A stretch of DNA of 6,384 nt from Gammaproteobacteria bacterium (GTDB taxonomy: Bacteria; Pseudomonadota; Gammaproteobacteria; Pseudomonadales; Azotimanducaceae), in the NCBI GenBank assembly GCA_030432795.1, contig JAUILW010000197.1, positions 1 through 6,384 on the forward strand, in the 5' to 3' direction. A program made the position numbers and the translations under genes. A model generated the notes under the pieces. It did no database searches and had not been told where the DNA came from. It was given only the letters and a program-made list of their open reading frames with translations. Below, one piece after another: positions 4,908-6,384 of the stretch. The stretch's first letter is position 1. Each line of letters begins with the position of its first letter.

Positions 4908-6190
4908 GCCGGGTGGCTGCCCTGCCTCCCGCAAGCCTCTCTGAGCAGGATGGGCAACAGGCTGGCGTCTACGCCTGGTTCGTGTTCCTCGTCATCGCGG
5001 CGCTTGGCTTTACCGACTGGGTCGTTCGTCAGATTGTCGTCGGCATCTTCCCCGTGCTGCAGGCGGATTGGCGCCTCACGGATTCGGAGATCGGCGCGTT
5101 GTCGGCGGTCGTGCCGTTGATGGTGGGGGTGATGATGATGCCGGTAGCGCTGCTGGTCGACCGTTGGAGCCGCGTGAAAACCATCTTCTGCATGGCGCTG
5201 CTTTGGAGCCTTGCGATGATCGCCTGTGGAATCGCTGCGAGCTACGAGCAACTGCTGCTGGCCAGGGCATTTATCGGTCTGGGTGAGGCTGCATACGGCC
5301 CGGCAGGATTTGCGCTGCTCGCCTGGTACTTTCCGATGCGCATGCGCTCCACCGTGATCGGCGGCGTGCTCGTGGCATGTTCGCTGGGTAATGTGCTCGG
5401 CGTGGGCATGGGAGGCACGCTTGCCGAGCAGTGGGGCTGGCGGGATGTTTTCATCGCTGTCGGTGCGGTGAGCCTGCTTGTCAGTTTTGCGGCGCTGGGC
5501 ATTCGCGACTATCCAACGCCTGCGCTACCACCTACGCCCGCCGAAGGTGGGCGCGCGCGGCAAATCGCCGTGGCGCTTCTGGGTTCGCCAACCGTGGTGT
5601 TGACCTGCCTGGGTAGCGCGTCGCTGCTCTTTGTCATGTCGGCGCTGGTGACATGGCTGCCCAGCCTGTTGTTTCGCGACTACGGCATGACGGCCGCTGA
5701 GGCTGCGAAAACCGGCGGCCTGGGTGTTGGCCTCACTGCCGTTGGCGCGGTGGTCTGGGCGCAGATAGCCGACCGTTGGGGGCTCGTGCGGCTGCAAGGT
5801 CGCCTGTTCGTTCCTGCCATCGGCGCGGCGGGAAGCACTCTGCTGCTGTGCTGCGCGTTTCTGCTGATGCAGCCGGATACCTTGCAACTGGTGGTTGTCA
5901 TCGGTGTGTTTTTCTTCACCGCAGCGGTCATGGGGCCGGTAAACACGGTTGTCATGGATGTCGTTGAGCCAGGGCTCAGGGCGACGGCAACAGCCCTCGT
6001 CGGTGTCGCGCAAAATCTGATCGGGCTGGCTGCCGGGCCGCTGGTGGTGGGTTGGCTGTCCGGCAGCGTCGGCTTGGCTTCGGCTCTGTTGGTGCTGCCG
6101 CTGGCTGCAACGTGCTCTGCAACCTTCTTCCTGCTTGCGAGCCGTCACTATGCGCGGGAACGGACAACTCCGCTGATTCAGGGGGTGTAA
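4904..6190 (+). CDS. Major facilitator superfamily (MFS) transporter
   Basis: This 428-residue inner-membrane protein shows about twelve hydrophobic segments in two halves: roughly 24-50, 64-84, 93-112, 115-140, 150-170, 181-200, then 228-252, 270-288, 300-322, 327-350, 360-385 and 388-412. A Pro-rich cytoplasmic loop (about 201-222) joins the halves. The loop between helices 2 and 3 reads LLVDRWSRVK, a variant of MFS motif A with Ser for the second Gly. LARAFIGLGEA is the helix-4 motif B with its conserved Arg, and GNVLGVGMGG fits helix-5 motif C. IADRWGLVR repeats motif A in the second half. TTG at 4904 overlaps the ligase stop as TTGA, which suggests translational coupling; GTG at 4913 is the alternative start and no strong ribosome site is visible for either. 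By position it should import the acid activated by the ligase; export cannot be excluded. Confidence 0.9.
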   Translation: MSRVAALPPASLSEQDGQQAGVYAWFVFLVIAALGFTDWVVRQIVVGIFPVLQADWRLTDSEIGALSAVVPLMVGVMMMPVALLVDRWSRVKTIFCMALLWSLAMIACGIAASYEQLLLARAFIGLGEAAYGPAGFALLAWYFPMRMRSTVIGGVLVACSLGNVLGVGMGGTLAEQWGWRDVFIAVGAVSLLVSFAALGIRDYPTPALPPTPAEGGRARQIAVALLGSPTVVLTCLGSASLLFVMSALVTWLPSLLFRDYGMTAAEAAKTGGLGVGLTAVGAVVWAQIADRWGLVRLQGRLFVPAIGAAGSTLLLCCAFLLMQPDTLQLVVVIGVFFFTAAVMGPVNTVVMDVVEPGLRATATALVGVAQNLIGLAAGPLVVGWLSGSVGLASALLVLPLAATCSATFFLLASRHYARERTTPLIQGV

Positions 6191-6230
6191 AGAAAAGTAG
6201 ACACGAGGTTAAGAAAGTCTTACATTGCCG

Positions 6231-6250
6231 GTGTTAAAATTGTTTGACAC
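6231..6250. repeat. 20-bp inverted repeat, probable operator
   Basis: GTGTTAAA (6231-6238) and TTTGACAC (6243-6250) are complementary at seven of eight positions around the 4-nt centre ATTG. The right arm ends directly against GGAGG at 6251, so a bound protein, or the equivalent RNA hairpin, would cover the ribosome binding site of the next gene. It includes the possible -10 TAAAAT. The binder is unknown; a regulator encoded near the downstream gene is a reasonable guess. Confidence 0.5.
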
Positions 6251-6255
6251 GGAGG
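6251..6255 (+). promoter_or_regulatory. Ribosome binding site supporting a TTG start
   Basis: GGAGG lies 6 nt before TTG 6262. The strong match and spacing support this non-ATG start for the last gene; the first in-frame ATG (codon 26) would remove the hydrophobic N-terminus. Confidence 0.7.
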
Positions 6256-6261
6256 CGGAAA

Positions 6262-6384
6262 TTGTCCTTTCAGGAAAAGAGCACCTGGATAGAGTTTCTA
6301 TGTGTGGGGTTGGTGTACGGCAATTACTTTCTGTCCATGGTCGATCGAGTTGCCGCGACACCGGTGGAGGCCATCGGCTACCAG
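6262..6384 (+). CDS. Small putative membrane protein of unknown function, N-terminal part
   Basis: Forty-one codons are visible before the window ends. The frame starts with TTG and encodes MSFQEKSTWIEFLCVGLVYG at its N-terminus. A short charged head is followed by a hydrophobic helix at about residues 10-27 and then a polar stretch (DRVAATPVEAIGYQ) that looks like a loop before further helices. The MSFQEKS-W opening resembles small multi-helix inner-membrane proteins of unknown function that often sit beside a small helix-turn-helix regulator gene; this is from memory of the family, not a search. The start is supported by GGAGG 6 nt upstream. The inverted repeat directly before the ribosome site and the 71-nt gap suggest regulation apart from the carboxylase operon. 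No function is proposed. Confidence 0.65.
   Translation, partial: MSFQEKSTWIEFLCVGLVYGNYFLSMVDRVAATPVEAIGYQ

Larger units (their letters stand above)
6191..6261 (+). promoter_or_regulatory. Intergenic control region before the membrane-protein gene
   Basis: This 71-nt stretch is clearly more AT-rich than the flanking genes. It holds a small perfect inverted repeat TAAGA-AAG-TCTTA (6210-6222) with no T-run after it, so it is not a convincing terminator. It also holds a larger palindrome at 6231-6250 and a strong Shine-Dalgarno at 6251-6255. TAAAAT at 6235-6240 could be a -10 hexamer, but no good -35 is seen at normal spacing. The region probably starts a new transcription unit. Confidence 0.45.

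Noticed and set aside
3681..4934. A 417-codon open frame antisense to the ligase
   Set aside because: Same reasoning: it lies wholly opposite an intact ANL enzyme gene and has no ribosome site or family features.
6210..6222. Terminator after the transporter gene (TAAGA-AAG-TCTTA)
   Set aside because: The stem is only 5 bp, AT-rich and not followed by a T-run; it is too weak to call a terminator.
6241..6250. A second binding site for the GntR regulator (shared TTGACA)
   Set aside because: Only the short TTGACA string is shared; the symmetry, arm sequence and spacing differ from the ATTGTCAACAAT palindrome.

Overview
The window is GC-rich (about 60% by eye), densely coded bacterial chromosome. 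It has short intergenic gaps, a proteobacterial-looking gene style and frequent GTG/TTG starts. A Gammaproteobacterium or related Proteobacterium with broad acyl-CoA catabolism fits best, but nothing here fixes the taxon. There are seven genes, partial at both edges. No RNA genes, insertion sequences, CRISPR arrays or phage genes were found.

Layout: (1) 3-656, the C-terminal part of a COG3618-type metal-dependent amidohydrolase, plus strand, running tail-to-tail into (2) 664-1389, a GntR/FCD regulator on the minus strand. (3) 1441-1662, a stand-alone 73-residue biotin/lipoyl carrier on the minus strand, upstream of the regulator. (4) 1663-1765, a compact divergent promoter region with a GntR-like palindrome. 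(5) 1766-3322, an acyl-CoA carboxyltransferase; 3357-4907, an AMP-forming acyl-CoA ligase; and 4904-6190, an MFS transporter, all plus strand and very probably one operon. (6) 6191-6261, a gap with a 20-bp inverted repeat touching a strong Shine-Dalgarno. (7) 6262-end, the first 41 codons of a small membrane protein of unknown function, probably a separate unit.

Inferred joint role: the MFS protein imports an organic acid, the ligase makes its CoA thioester, and the carboxyltransferase with the small carrier carboxylates (or decarboxylates) that thioester. The amidohydrolase would hydrolyse a lactone or similar intermediate. The GntR protein, read from the same side as the carrier, would control both arms from the shared promoter region. 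The biotin carboxylase such an enzyme needs is absent from the window, so it must be encoded elsewhere. The substrate cannot be read from the sequence. The ligase and transporter give only class-level clues, and the carboxyltransferase has non-standard residues around its acyl-CoA pocket. The most unusual points are the carboxylase split across a divergent promoter, the loss of all four expected metal ligands in the FCD regulator, and the palindromes placed over promoter or ribosome-binding signals.
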